Positions 1-7,807 of a stretch of 64,000 nt of DNA are shown here, piece by piece. The stretch is from an uncultured Bacteroidales bacterium (GTDB lineage: Bacteria > Bacteroidota > Bacteroidia > Bacteroidales > UBA932). A program made the position numbers and the translations under genes. The notes under the pieces were generated by a model. That model was not told where the DNA came from. It searched no databases and saw nothing but the letters and a program-made list of their open reading frames with translations. The stretch spans positions 130,729 through 194,728 of the forward strand of contig CALUPB010000002.1 in NCBI GenBank assembly GCA_944322585.1. Direction: 5' to 3'. Within the stretch, counting starts at the first letter, position 1; each line of letters begins with the position of its first letter.

Positions 1-1
1 G

Positions 2-364
2 CCAATTCCGAAGTCCTCGAGACAGGATGAGAACGTTCTGGACAAAAATTACAATTATCTGGCAAATGTCCCTATATTGTGTGATGACTATGTCATGACG
101 ACAATCAATGACAAGTCCGGTTATATATCGAATTACATGTACAATTCTGCCACAGGAACATGGTCTGAAAATCCGGAAGGCGGATGCAGGAATTATATTT
201 ACTTCCCAATCGCGAGTTATGACGGTAGTTTCGTGAGTCTGATTGACGCAGAATCTGTGTATGACGAACTGATAGCGACAGGTTTTACCCGGGCGGATGA
301 GGTAACGGAAAAACATTTGAGGCAAGGCAATCCCGTGCTGCTGTTTTATAAAATGAAAATATAA
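2..364 (+). CDS. C-terminal end of a 6-bladed beta-propeller lipoprotein (partial)
   Basis: The frame is open from base 2 to the TAA at 362-364, so the gene starts upstream of the window. The 120 visible residues end in NPVLLFYKMKI, which resembles the usual end of Bacteroidetes 6-bladed propeller proteins of the DUF5128 type. This is recognised from memory of the family and was not searched. A TTG at 77 could be read as a start, but codons are continuous upstream of it, so it is internal. The gene sits just before the first NVEALA/propeller cassette and is probably another member of the same cluster. Function unknown. Confidence 0.55.
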   Translation, partial: PIPKSSRQDENVLDKNYNYLANVPILCDDYVMTTINDKSGYISNYMYNSATGTWSENPEGGCRNYIYFPIASYDGSFVSLIDAESVYDELIATGFTRADEVTEKHLRQGNPVLLFYKMKI

Positions 365-650
365 AAGTCATATGTCTATAATAAGCAGGCGAATATCTAT
401 TCTGTATGTTGTCGGTCTTGCGATGTCCATATTATACGATGAGTGGACGGCATTACTGATGCAGAGAAGTCGATATGATAAATCTGTTATAGCAATTGAT
501 AAAACTGTGATAATAAAATGCTCCGAGCGAGTTTGTAACGGAATACAGCGCAATTGGCTGTTGGGGAAAGATCATTTCGGGAAATAATGATACAGATACC
601 ATAAAGGTATCCGTTATAACTGTTTTATTAACTTTTAAATTCTGTAAGTT
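365..650 (+). promoter_or_regulatory. Leader region upstream of first NVEALA gene (no gene seen)
   Basis: I see no convincing gene here. A 71-codon frame at 372-587 has no recognisable domain and lies partly in the duplicated DNA, so I leave it uncalled. From base 474 to the ATG at 651 the sequence is a near copy of 4215-4395. It keeps a hairpin (GATACC, ATAAA, GGTATC), an 8-bp palindrome GTTATAAC, and the shared stretch GGAATACAGCGCAATTGGCT. The place that holds TATATTTG in the second copy reads GCGAGTTTG here, so the -7 box is missing. Confidence 0.6.
474..650 (+). repeat. Duplicated upstream region, copy 1
   Basis: This stretch aligns with 4215-4395 with few substitutions and a 5-bp difference: TATAT is absent here. 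The similarity continues into the coding sequence of the NVEALA leader, to about 782 here and 4527 there, and stops after the GEG codons. The duplicated unit is therefore promoter, 5' leader and leader peptide, without the peptide tail. Confidence 0.8.
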
Positions 651-908
651 ATGAAAAGACTTCTGATTTCAGCGGCTGCCGCGGCAGCTCTTGTGACAGG
701 TCTGGTGCTCGGCCTGCACTCGATGAGTAACCTCGACCCTATCCTCGAAGCCAATGTCGAGGCCCTGACTAACGGGGAGGGAGATGTCGTCGATGTACCA
801 TGCGTCTCCAGAGACAGTGAGTGTGTCATGACTGTCCGGGATATCAATGGCAACCAATATGAACTGACAATATCAGGGTTAGCCAATAAAGGCATTTTGG
901 TCAGATAA
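651..908 (+). CDS. NVEALA family precursor peptide 1
   Basis: An 85-residue protein with a positively charged start (MKRLLISAAA), a hydrophobic stretch at about residues 5-22, then SNLDPILEANVEALTNGEG ending at residue 44. This matches the NVEALA family (Pfam PF14055), small exported Bacteroidetes peptides with, as far as I know, no established function. The 41-residue tail has a Cys pair spaced CX6C (PCVSRDSEC) and ends ILVR. The leader is nearly identical to the peptide at 4396 while the tails are unrelated. That pattern resembles a precursor with a constant leader and a variable core. The stop is one base before the propeller gene at 910, which suggests translational coupling. Confidence 0.85.
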   Translation: MKRLLISAAAAAALVTGLVLGLHSMSNLDPILEANVEALTNGEGDVVDVPCVSRDSECVMTVRDINGNQYELTISGLANKGILVR

Positions 909-909
909 G

Positions 910-1971
910 ATGAAATGTTATTCCATAATACTTTGTGCCGGTCTGGTCCTGTCGTGCAGTACAGGACCGGATATAAATGACAGAAAACCGGTTACGGATT
1001 ACATATCCGGACAGGTTCTGTATAGTCGGGATTTAATCGGTGATACTTTCATCGGCATAACCGGAGATACCGTATTGATGGAATTCTATAAGGCCGATAA
1101 AATCTGCGGTATATTCAAGGTGGAAGGCGATTCTCTCGTGAAAATAAATGAAGTACTGTACAGAGGCAGAGGGCCGAACGAATTTCTCACTCCTATGCTG
1201 AAAATCAGCGGAGACAGCCTGTATGCAGTAGACAGAAATGGTCGTGGCCCGGGCAAGATATGCCGGATGTCACTCGGAGATTTGTCAGTTATGGGGAATA
1301 ATCATGCTTCATGGGAAGGGTCAGATTTGACATGGAGCAATCCTATGAAGTCCGGGAGCGATTTCCAGCCGTTGGGAGAGGGACGGATATTGCTGACCGG
1401 AGATGTCTATGGCGCCATGAACATTCTTTCTGTTCTTGACGTACGTGAACGGAAACGGACGCAGGTCGGGTATTGGATAAAAGACGGGTATACTGGTCCG
1501 GTTATTCCCAAGCAGTCCATCTATACTGCCGGAGCTTCGCTTTCCCGTAAGGGAGACAGGATCCTGTATGTATGCGGAGAAGGGAGGTATATGGAATTGC
1601 TTGATTTGCGGGACGGGAAAATCGTTGATAGAAAGGCGATATATTCAGAGTATCCGAAATATGCTGATATTGACGGTCTCAATTTCGGAGCTGACATAAA
1701 AGGCAACAGGGGCATGAAAGTATATGCGACATCGGATTATATATATGCAATGCTTTATGGCTCATTGGACTACTCCAAGACATATAAAGGATATCCGTGC
1801 TATTTCTTCGATGAGGTGGAGGTTTATGACTGGGAGGGGAATTTTGTCCGGAATTACCGGACATCGCAGCCGTTTATGACATTTGCGGTAGCGGATGACG
1901 ACAGTGCGCTGTATACGCTTTCAATGGATTTGGATACATCGGAGCCACAAATGGTAAAGTATGATTTATGA
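910..1971 (+). CDS. TolB-like 6-bladed propeller lipoprotein A
   Basis: A 353-residue protein with a signal peptide and lipobox (LVLSC at residues 12-16), so it is probably a lipoprotein. It carries the family signatures GRGPNEF (near residue 82) and EVYDWEGNF near the C terminus, typical of Bacteroidetes TolB-like propellers (PF15869 type). No catalytic motif is visible, so it probably binds a ligand. It starts one base after the first NVEALA stop and is followed by two more propeller genes. The closest relative in the window is the next gene, with shared blocks GRGPNEF, FPKQSxYT and EGRYxEL, so the pair looks like a tandem duplication. Confidence 0.8.
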   Translation: MKCYSIILCAGLVLSCSTGPDINDRKPVTDYISGQVLYSRDLIGDTFIGITGDTVLMEFYKADKICGIFKVEGDSLVKINEVLYRGRGPNEFLTPMLKISGDSLYAVDRNGRGPGKICRMSLGDLSVMGNNHASWEGSDLTWSNPMKSGSDFQPLGEGRILLTGDVYGAMNILSVLDVRERKRTQVGYWIKDGYTGPVIPKQSIYTAGASLSRKGDRILYVCGEGRYMELLDLRDGKIVDRKAIYSEYPKYADIDGLNFGADIKGNRGMKVYATSDYIYAMLYGSLDYSKTYKGYPCYFFDEVEVYDWEGNFVRNYRTSQPFMTFAVADDDSALYTLSMDLDTSEPQMVKYDL

Positions 1972-1993
1972 TGGCGTTATTGAAGGAACTGTT

Positions 1994-3076
1994 ATGAAGT
2001 CTGAATCTATATTCATGTTATGTCTTGCCGCAATCCTGTATGGTTGCGGCAGGACAGGAGTGTCATATGAGAAAAAGTCTGTCACGGCGACAGTTGCAGG
2101 CAAGGTGATGAAAGTACAGGATTATGTGGGCAGCACATTGAAGTTTATAGCGGGGGATACCCTGGTCTGTTCGACGTTTTCCGACCAGGGCATGATGGCT
2201 GCCTATAAAATCAGTGCAGATACTTTGACTTATCTGTTCGATTTCCTTAACAAAGGGAGGGGGCCGAACGAGTTTTTCAGTCCTGTAATGAAACGGTCGG
2301 GAATTTCCGGGTATGATATAATGAACACCTCGGAAACCTGTGCTCCTGTATGTCTTTATTCAATATCAGGCGCCATGGAAAATGTAAGGGAATACAGCAG
2401 GTGGGAGACATATGATCTGCAATGGACAGGCCGTCTGTTTTCCGGAGATGATTTTGTCCGGCTGTCCGATGACACCATATTGCTTCTTGGGGCTCCATTC
2501 GGGTCGAAGTCACTGCTGACAGTTCTGGATCTGGACACCAGGACCGTCGAGACTGTCCCGTATTGGATAGAAGACGGGAAAGACGTGCCTGATTTTCCCA
2601 AGCAGTCGGTATATACAGTCAACTCCAATATCTTTCTCAATAATGACAGGCTTTTGTATTCAGCTGGAGAGGGGAGATATCTTGAACTGACGGACATTTC
2701 TCCGGACGGGCATATAGGTGACAGGAAATTGATATACGGCATATATCCGAACTATTCGTCAAAGGACGGGATGAACTACCGGATAGAGAAGCCGTGTTAC
2801 CGAGGGATGGATGTCTATGCGACAGAGCGGTACATATATGTCAGGCTGAATTCGGCGGAAACGGGTTTCGATGACTACAAGGGGTACCCGTGGTACTATT
2901 ACGACGAGGTAGAGGTCTATGACTGGGAAGGAAACTTCAAGGAATGTATACAGACGGATATCCCGTTCGGAAGCATGGCTGTTACAGGTGATGACCGGAC
3001 CCTGTATGTACAGACGATGGACATGGCTACAGCCGAGCCGATGATAGTAAGGTATGATATCGAAAAGGTATTATGA
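1994..3076 (+). CDS. TolB-like 6-bladed propeller lipoprotein B
   Basis: A 360-residue lipoprotein. I chose the ATG at 1994 because it gives a clean signal peptide and lipobox (ILYGC). An earlier in-frame ATG at 1961 overlaps the upstream gene and adds only 11 unlikely residues. It shares GRGPNEF, FPKQSVYT, AGEGRYLEL and EVYDWEGNF with the propeller at 910. The stop overlaps the next start by 4 bases (ATGA), so 910, 1994 and 3073 form one translationally linked block behind NVEALA peptide 1. Ligand unknown. Confidence 0.8.
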   Translation: MKSESIFMLCLAAILYGCGRTGVSYEKKSVTATVAGKVMKVQDYVGSTLKFIAGDTLVCSTFSDQGMMAAYKISADTLTYLFDFLNKGRGPNEFFSPVMKRSGISGYDIMNTSETCAPVCLYSISGAMENVREYSRWETYDLQWTGRLFSGDDFVRLSDDTILLLGAPFGSKSLLTVLDLDTRTVETVPYWIEDGKDVPDFPKQSVYTVNSNIFLNNDRLLYSAGEGRYLELTDISPDGHIGDRKLIYGIYPNYSSKDGMNYRIEKPCYRGMDVYATERYIYVRLNSAETGFDDYKGYPWYYYDEVEVYDWEGNFKECIQTDIPFGSMAVTGDDRTLYVQTMDMATAEPMIVRYDIEKVL

Positions 3077-4134
3077 GAATAACGACATTTACACTTGTTC
3101 TTCTGACCGTCATCGGCGCATGTTCCTGCCACATGGAGGAAGAGCCATTGATTGCGGAGGAGACCATTCCGTTCAACCGGTATGAACAGGTTCCGTGCAG
3201 CAGCCTGGACCGGTTGCTGCCGGACAGGGTAAAAAGAGTCGTGCTGGACGCGGGAGGCAACAAGGACTACATGTTTTCGGAGATAGACAAGATAGTCTGC
3301 CTCCATGACCGTTTTTATATACTGGATTGGATACACCGGAAAATAGTGATATACAGCGCGGACGGAGAACCGGTCGGTTGTCTGTCAAGACGGGGACGCG
3401 GACCGGGGGAATATCTGCAGATTACAGATTTCGACGTTGACAGGGACGGTTCTCTCTGGGTAGTTGACGGACAGAAAGACATTCTGCTGCATTATTCACC
3501 GACAGGGGAATGCATAGGATCCAGGGATTTCCCATATGAGGCAGAATTCATAAAGGTATTGGAAGGAGACCGGTTTCTGTTCTCGCTTGCCCCATGGGAT
3601 TCATCAGGGTATGGCGGGAAAAGGATAGTGGTGACGGACAGAGAACTGAATGTGGACAGGACAATGCTGGAATACGGTAAATTCACAGACCGGAATTATG
3701 CTTTCCCGTCCGCCGGCTTCTCGACAGTGGAGAGTGCCATATATTATCACCGTCCGGTAGATGACTGTGTATATGCCCTGACAGAAGGCGGGGACATGGA
3801 AAAGCGATATGTTTTTGACTTCGGACAGAGGAGAGTTCCGGACAAGGCGAGAAAGGATATCGGGAAATACCGGTCGGATTACGACGGCTATACCATGCTG
3901 GTGAAATCGGTCGGAGTCGGGGAGGATTACATAATCGGGAGTGTACTTGAAGGGCAGGAGATCAAGGATTTCATGGTAGACCGGACAGAAGGGACAGTGC
4001 ATATATTGACGGAGTCCGGTTCAGGGATGTATATGGCCGGAATTTCCGGAGGCCATGCAATCTACAGGGAAAGTCATGATGATGCGGACAACCCGGACAC
4101 TGCGGAAGAGGTTCTTGTACTTGTTGCATTATAG
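3073..4134 (+). CDS. 6-bladed beta-propeller lipoprotein C (DUF5128-like)
   Basis: A 353-residue lipoprotein with lipobox VIGAC. It belongs to a different propeller subfamily from its two upstream neighbours. It has SEIDKI, then FYILDWIHRKIVIYSADGE, then RRGRGPGEY and ITDFDVDRDGSLWVVDG, the blade pattern of Bacteroidetes 6-bladed propellers (DUF5128 type), like the fragment at the window start. It lacks the YDWEGN ending of the TolB-like group. It overlaps the previous gene by 4 bases. It is the last gene before a 261-base gap that holds the second NVEALA promoter region. Probably a binding lipoprotein. Confidence 0.75.
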   Translation: MRITTFTLVLLTVIGACSCHMEEEPLIAEETIPFNRYEQVPCSSLDRLLPDRVKRVVLDAGGNKDYMFSEIDKIVCLHDRFYILDWIHRKIVIYSADGEPVGCLSRRGRGPGEYLQITDFDVDRDGSLWVVDGQKDILLHYSPTGECIGSRDFPYEAEFIKVLEGDRFLFSLAPWDSSGYGGKRIVVTDRELNVDRTMLEYGKFTDRNYAFPSAGFSTVESAIYYHRPVDDCVYALTEGGDMEKRYVFDFGQRRVPDKARKDIGKYRSDYDGYTMLVKSVGVGEDYIIGSVLEGQEIKDFMVDRTEGTVHILTESGSGMYMAGISGGHAIYRESHDDADNPDTAEEVLVLVAL

Positions 4135-4214
4135 CCTGTTTCTGCTGCTTCCGGGTCTGCGCTTTGAGTATAATTTGGTGAGTGGGGTGGGCATTACTTG
4201 TGTAGGGCAGACGT

Positions 4215-4395
4215 TATGATAAATCTGTTATAGCAATTGCTAAAACAGTGATAATAAAAGTGTTCCGAGTGAGTTATATTTGTAACGGAATACAGCGCAA
4301 TTGGCTGTTGAGGAAAGGCCATTTTGGGAATAATGATACAGGTACCATAAAGGTATCGGTTATAACTGTTTTATTAACATTTAAATTTATCAGTC
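4215..4395 (+). repeat. Duplicated upstream region, copy 2
   Basis: Near copy of 474-650, lying between the propeller at 3073 and the second NVEALA gene. This copy keeps a complete -7 box TATATTTG. The hairpin found in copy 1 reads GGTACC-ATAAA-GGTATC here, so the one changed base still pairs as G-U in RNA, and the palindrome GTTATAAC is unchanged. Conservation of the noncoding leader suggests a shared regulatory role or recent duplication. The rest of the gap (4135-4214) shows no gene. Confidence 0.8.
4275..4282 (+). promoter_or_regulatory. Candidate -7 promoter element for NVEALA peptide 2
   Basis: TATATTTG matches the Bacteroidetes -7 consensus TAnnTTTG. No good -33 TTTG is seen at the expected distance upstream, so the site is only a candidate. 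Transcription from here would give a leader of roughly 105 bases before the ATG at 4396, containing the conserved hairpin. Confidence 0.5.
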
Positions 4396-4614
4396 ATGAA
4401 AAGGCTTCTGATTTCAGCGGCTGCTGTGGCAGCTCTCGTGACAGGTCTGGTGCTCGGCCTGCATTCGATGTGTAACCTCGACCCGATCCTCGAAGCCAAC
4501 GTCGAGGCGTTGACGCGTGGTGAAGGAAGTGAGAGTATAACATGCGAGGCTCCGTGGGATCCGGTATGCACCACTCTCGGGAATCTTGTAATAAGCGGGA
4601 CAAGGGTCCGGTAA
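4396..4614 (+). CDS. NVEALA family precursor peptide 2
   Basis: A 72-residue protein. Residues 1-44 match NVEALA peptide 1 at nearly every position (MKRLLISAAA..., NLDPILEANVEALTRGEG). The 28-residue tail is different, with a CX7C pair (CEAPWDPVC) and the ending GTRVR. An extra Cys at residue 26 sits in the leader where peptide 1 has Ser. A strong terminator-like hairpin follows at 4622-4651, before the propeller gene at 4669. The peptide mRNA may therefore be made in excess over its downstream partner. Confidence 0.85.
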   Translation: MKRLLISAAAVAALVTGLVLGLHSMCNLDPILEANVEALTRGEGSESITCEAPWDPVCTTLGNLVISGTRVR

Positions 4615-4621
4615 TCTGTTC

Positions 4622-4651
4622 AAAGGGCAAAGTATCGTTCTTTGCCCTTTT
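4622..4651 (+). terminator. Rho-independent terminator or attenuator between NVEALA 2 and its propeller
   Basis: A perfect 11-bp stem (4622-4632 with 4640-4650, arms AAAGGGCAAAG and CTTTGCCCTTT), a 7-base loop and a short T run at 4648-4651. It lies 7 bases after the NVEALA stop and 17 bases before the next ATG. Since no separate promoter is evident in the 17 bases that follow, read-through would be needed to express the propeller at 4669. Confidence 0.8.
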
Positions 4652-4668
4652 AATCAACATTAGAAAGT

Positions 4669-5712
4669 ATGAAGAATACCTTTTTGTTGGCAATAGCGAC
4701 ATATATTCTTGTCAGCTGTAATACATCGCCTGATCTTTCATTGTCTGCCCTCTTCCCGGGAGAGCGGATCCCGGAAAGTTCGGTATTGCCGATAGGTCCG
4801 GACGAAATCCAGGAACCGGTCCTTCTGGCAAGTCAGGACAGTATACTGGTCTGTACCAATCAGATGACAAAGCAGGCGGTCAGGATCTACAATCTTGACA
4901 GTGGAGCATTCCGGGATTTGATTTATATAGGGCGGGCAGCAAACGAATTGCTCAATGCATCGGCGATCTGGTTCTCTGGCGACACATTGAATGTCTATAG
5001 CTCCAATTCGGGAAAAATTCTCCGGATCCAGTCTGGGGAACTGTTCGAGCCTCAGCCGGAGATCCTTAGTATTCCTTTCCCGGCAGGCTGTTCAGGCTTG
5101 ACGTCACTTGCAGGGAACAGCCGCTATGCGGCAATGAATATGTTGTCGGATACTCCGTCGCAGTTCCTGCTTCTTGACAGAAGAGGTGCAGAGAAGGCCG
5201 GATTTGGGAATTATCCGGGTACAGGATCGCGTGGTCATTACCGCGAGGCAAGACTTGTCTGGCAAGGGAAACTTGCCGCAAGTCCGGACGGGTCACATAT
5301 TGCCTATGCATCCGGTTTCGGGAATGTTTTCCGGTTTTACGATATATCGGATTTTTCAGACATATCGCTTGACCGGGAATACCTGTTTGCCGAACCTGAG
5401 TATATATCGGATTCCGACCCTTCCGAGCACCGTTATTCCGTCATATGGGAAAAAACGTGCCGACGGGGGACATTGGCAATGGCCGGGACTGATGACGGCT
5501 GCTATATGTTGTGTGATGATGCCAGGACAGTCTCCGATGATGACTGGCGGATGAATTCCGTCTACTGTTTCGACTGGGAGGGGAATCCGTTGCGGAAACT
5601 CGATCTCGGCCGCAGGACTCAGTCAATCGCATATAATCACGAACGACACCAGCTGATTGCTCTGACTGTCAACGAACAAGATGAATATGTCTTTGTCGCT
5701 TACAATTTATAG
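4669..5712 (+). CDS. TolB-like 6-bladed propeller lipoprotein D
   Basis: A 347-residue lipoprotein with lipobox ILVSC. It has the TolB-like ending (VYCFDWEGNPL near residue 305, then blade residues to the C terminus). The GRGPNEF block is replaced by GRAANELLNA, as in the propeller at 6095, so these two form a subgroup distinct from those at 910 and 1994. It is paired with NVEALA peptide 2, from which it is separated by a terminator-like hairpin. It is followed closely by the third NVEALA gene. Confidence 0.8.
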   Translation: MKNTFLLAIATYILVSCNTSPDLSLSALFPGERIPESSVLPIGPDEIQEPVLLASQDSILVCTNQMTKQAVRIYNLDSGAFRDLIYIGRAANELLNASAIWFSGDTLNVYSSNSGKILRIQSGELFEPQPEILSIPFPAGCSGLTSLAGNSRYAAMNMLSDTPSQFLLLDRRGAEKAGFGNYPGTGSRGHYREARLVWQGKLAASPDGSHIAYASGFGNVFRFYDISDFSDISLDREYLFAEPEYISDSDPSEHRYSVIWEKTCRRGTLAMAGTDDGCYMLCDDARTVSDDDWRMNSVYCFDWEGNPLRKLDLGRRTQSIAYNHERHQLIALTVNEQDEYVFVAYNL

Positions 5713-5789
5713 GTCTTTACACAGTGAAAGATTGCAAGGACTTTTTCAAGAGGTTCTTGCAGGTATCCATAATCAATAACACAAAAACA

Positions 5790-6029
5790 ATGAAAGTCAT
5801 GAAAAAACTTGTCATTACAGCGGCGGCCGTAGCAGCTATGGTCTCCGGAGCCGGGGTAGCGGTGCATGTCACCGGCAGCCAGAACGATCCGATCTTCGAG
5901 GCCAACGTAGAGGCGTTGGCAAACGGGGAAGGGGGTGTGTCAATTTCTACATGTCTGGGTGTTTTGGGCCCATGTACTCTTCCGAACGGAACGGTAAGTA
6001 AGGCTCCTGCTGTTGAAATTCAACTTTAG
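5790..6029 (+). CDS. NVEALA family precursor peptide 3
   Basis: A 79-residue protein starting MKVMKKLVITAAA. A GTG at 5724 in the same frame would add 22 residues that do not fit a signal sequence, so I prefer the ATG at 5790; the ATG at 5799 is also possible. The leader has the same plan but a diverged sequence: a hydrophobic segment, QNDPIFEANVEALANGEG, then a tail of about 31 residues with a CX6C pair (CLGVLGPC). The tail ends VEIQL rather than a basic residue. It precedes the propeller at 6095, with a hairpin between them at 6047-6069. Confidence 0.85.
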   Translation: MKVMKKLVITAAAVAAMVSGAGVAVHVTGSQNDPIFEANVEALANGEGGVSISTCLGVLGPCTLPNGTVSKAPAVEIQL

Positions 6030-6046
6030 GTTGTATCGAATGTCCT

Positions 6047-6069
6047 CATGGTCTGGTGGACAGACTATG
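6047..6069 (+). promoter_or_regulatory. Hairpin between NVEALA 3 and its propeller
   Basis: A 9-bp stem with one G-U pair (6047-6055 with 6061-6069, arms CATGGTCTG and CAGACTATG) around a 5-base loop. There is no T run, so it is not a classical terminator; it could be an mRNA stability or processing element. Its position matches that of the terminator-like hairpin after NVEALA 2. Confidence 0.45.
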
Positions 6070-6094
6070 GGGATTAATCCATATTTGTATAAAA

Positions 6095-7153
6095 ATGGAC
6101 AGTACAAGATACATTGTTTTCATTATGTCATTGATGATGCTGACAGGATGCAGGAATTCGTCAGCATGGCTTAATGATGTGCCTGATGCTAAGATTGATT
6201 TTGCTTCAGATGTAGAATGGATTGATGTCCCGACGGATTCGATTTCGGATCCTGAAATGATGGTTGCTTTCGGGGAGTATCTGCTGTGGGTGGACAATCA
6301 GCTCGCCTCCCCTGTGCGGATATTCGACGGGAGCACAGGGGAAATCTCATCCCCGGTGCAGACGGGACGGGCATCGAATGAGATGCTGGATGTCCAGGAA
6401 GTTCTCCGGACGGAAGCAGGATTCGCCTTGAAGGATACCTTTAAAAAGCGGCTGTATTTTTATCAGAAAAATACGGTGTCAGGAACCTGGGAACAGTCGG
6501 CGAGTACCGATGTCAGTGAGTTTTGCTGGGTATCAATAGCCGGGGATACGGTTGTCGGACAGCTGATGGACGGGACTGGGAGGTACGGAGTCAAGTCACC
6601 GGGGCAGGAAATACAGAGGTTCGAGGACTATTCGCAGTATGGACTTGACAATGCATCCGGTTGGGGATTGTTTATGGGACATTCGGCAGTCAATGCCGTT
6701 TCAGGACGTTATGCTGTTTTCAGCTGCTATACCGGAGCCTATGAGATAGTCGATTACAGGGATACGGCTACGGTCTGCTCGAAAGTGCTGGAAATGTCGT
6801 CGTTCAATGACCACAAGGGACGTTATCTGTCAATGAGGCCGGATTCAAAGACCGGTTTTATCTCTGTGGCTTCCAATACGAAGTATATCTATGCATTGTA
6901 TGACGGGAAAGAATTAAGCTATTATATGTCAAACCCGGGTATAGGTCTGAGGGGTCACGATATATGCGTCTTCGATTGGGACGGAAATTACGTCTTCAGA
7001 CTGCATTCCGCTGACCCTGTCCGGTGCATATCGTGGAATGAGGAGCGACAGTCCTTGTATCTGTGTGTCCTTACGGATTCAGGAGAATACCGTTTCGGAG
7101 AAATTCCGTATGCGTGGTTTCAAGATATTGAAATCCATAAAGAACATATATGA
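6095..7153 (+). CDS. TolB-like 6-bladed propeller lipoprotein E
   Basis: A 352-residue lipoprotein. I chose the ATG at 6095 because it starts directly into a signal peptide with lipobox MLTGC; an in-frame GTG at 6056 adds a poor 13-residue extension that runs into the upstream hairpin. It carries QTGRASNEMLD (compare GRAANELLN at 4669) and ICVFDWDGNYVFRLHS near the C terminus. It is paired with NVEALA peptide 3 and is the last propeller before the export genes. The 86 bases to the next gene show no clear promoter. Confidence 0.8.
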   Translation: MDSTRYIVFIMSLMMLTGCRNSSAWLNDVPDAKIDFASDVEWIDVPTDSISDPEMMVAFGEYLLWVDNQLASPVRIFDGSTGEISSPVQTGRASNEMLDVQEVLRTEAGFALKDTFKKRLYFYQKNTVSGTWEQSASTDVSEFCWVSIAGDTVVGQLMDGTGRYGVKSPGQEIQRFEDYSQYGLDNASGWGLFMGHSAVNAVSGRYAVFSCYTGAYEIVDYRDTATVCSKVLEMSSFNDHKGRYLSMRPDSKTGFISVASNTKYIYALYDGKELSYYMSNPGIGLRGHDICVFDWDGNYVFRLHSADPVRCISWNEERQSLYLCVLTDSGEYRFGEIPYAWFQDIEIHKEHI

Positions 7154-7239
7154 TATTCAGGACTGATGATTATAGGATATTATTGAAGATTTGACAAAAT
7201 CACCGGATAATAATCTATTGAAAATGTAATTATGATATA

Positions 7240-7797
7240 ATGAGCACGCCAGTCAGATACATATTTCTGTTGCTTCTGGGGACTGCGCTTCTGATATCAT
7301 GCGGAGAGAGGGCAGGCATAAGGAAGCAGCTGACAGAATTCAGACAGACCCTGATTGTCATCCCGGATGACATGGAGGTGTGCAATGACGGGACAGTCGG
7401 TATGGCAGACATGTCCGGCCTGTCACCGATGAAGATGATAGTCTACTACGATTCGACGGAATGTTCCGCTTGCCGGATAGTGCACCTGCCTGATCTGGAG
7501 CCTCTTTATGATATGGCTCGGGAAGACGGCCGTTTCGACGTACTGACCGTATTCTCTCCGAAGCAGGAAGAACTGGAGGAGGTCAGGGTGCAGCTTATGG
7601 TCCAGGATGTGCCTTTCCCTGTGTATGTAGACACATTCGGATCATTCGCCAGACAGAACGGCACTATCCCTAAGGAGGCACTGTTCCACAGTTTCATGAT
7701 AGACGGTGAGGGCCGTCCGGTATTTGTCGGCAATCCCGCTAATAGCGAAAAGGTGCGTGACATACTTCTGAAAGTACTTGATGATAACGGACATTAA
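7240..7797 (+). CDS. Thioredoxin-like lipoprotein with CSAC motif
   Basis: A 185-residue protein with lipobox LLISC, followed by a thioredoxin-like fold. IVYYDSTECSACRIVHLPDL contains a CxxC (CSAC) at the expected place after the first strand, and TIPKEALFHSFMIDGEGRPV fits the later strands, although the usual cis-Pro is not obvious. It is shorter than TlpA/ResA proteins with extra domains. It lies between the NVEALA/propeller block and the export genes, 10 bases before the TolC gene. Since all three NVEALA tails hold a Cys pair, a role in forming or reducing those disulfides is a reasonable inference. Confidence 0.75.
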   Translation: MSTPVRYIFLLLLGTALLISCGERAGIRKQLTEFRQTLIVIPDDMEVCNDGTVGMADMSGLSPMKMIVYYDSTECSACRIVHLPDLEPLYDMAREDGRFDVLTVFSPKQEELEEVRVQLMVQDVPFPVYVDTFGSFARQNGTIPKEALFHSFMIDGEGRPVFVGNPANSEKVRDILLKVLDDNGH

Positions 7798-7807
7798 AAG
7801 TCGGGAC

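Noticed and set aside
372-587. 71-codon frame upstream of the first NVEALA gene
   Set aside because: Its second half lies in duplicated promoter DNA and the frame is not kept in the second copy; no domain.
6081-6090. ATATTTGTAT as a promoter for the propeller at 6095
   Set aside because: It is only about 10 bases from the ATG and differs from TAnnTTTG at the first base; too close to give a translated mRNA.
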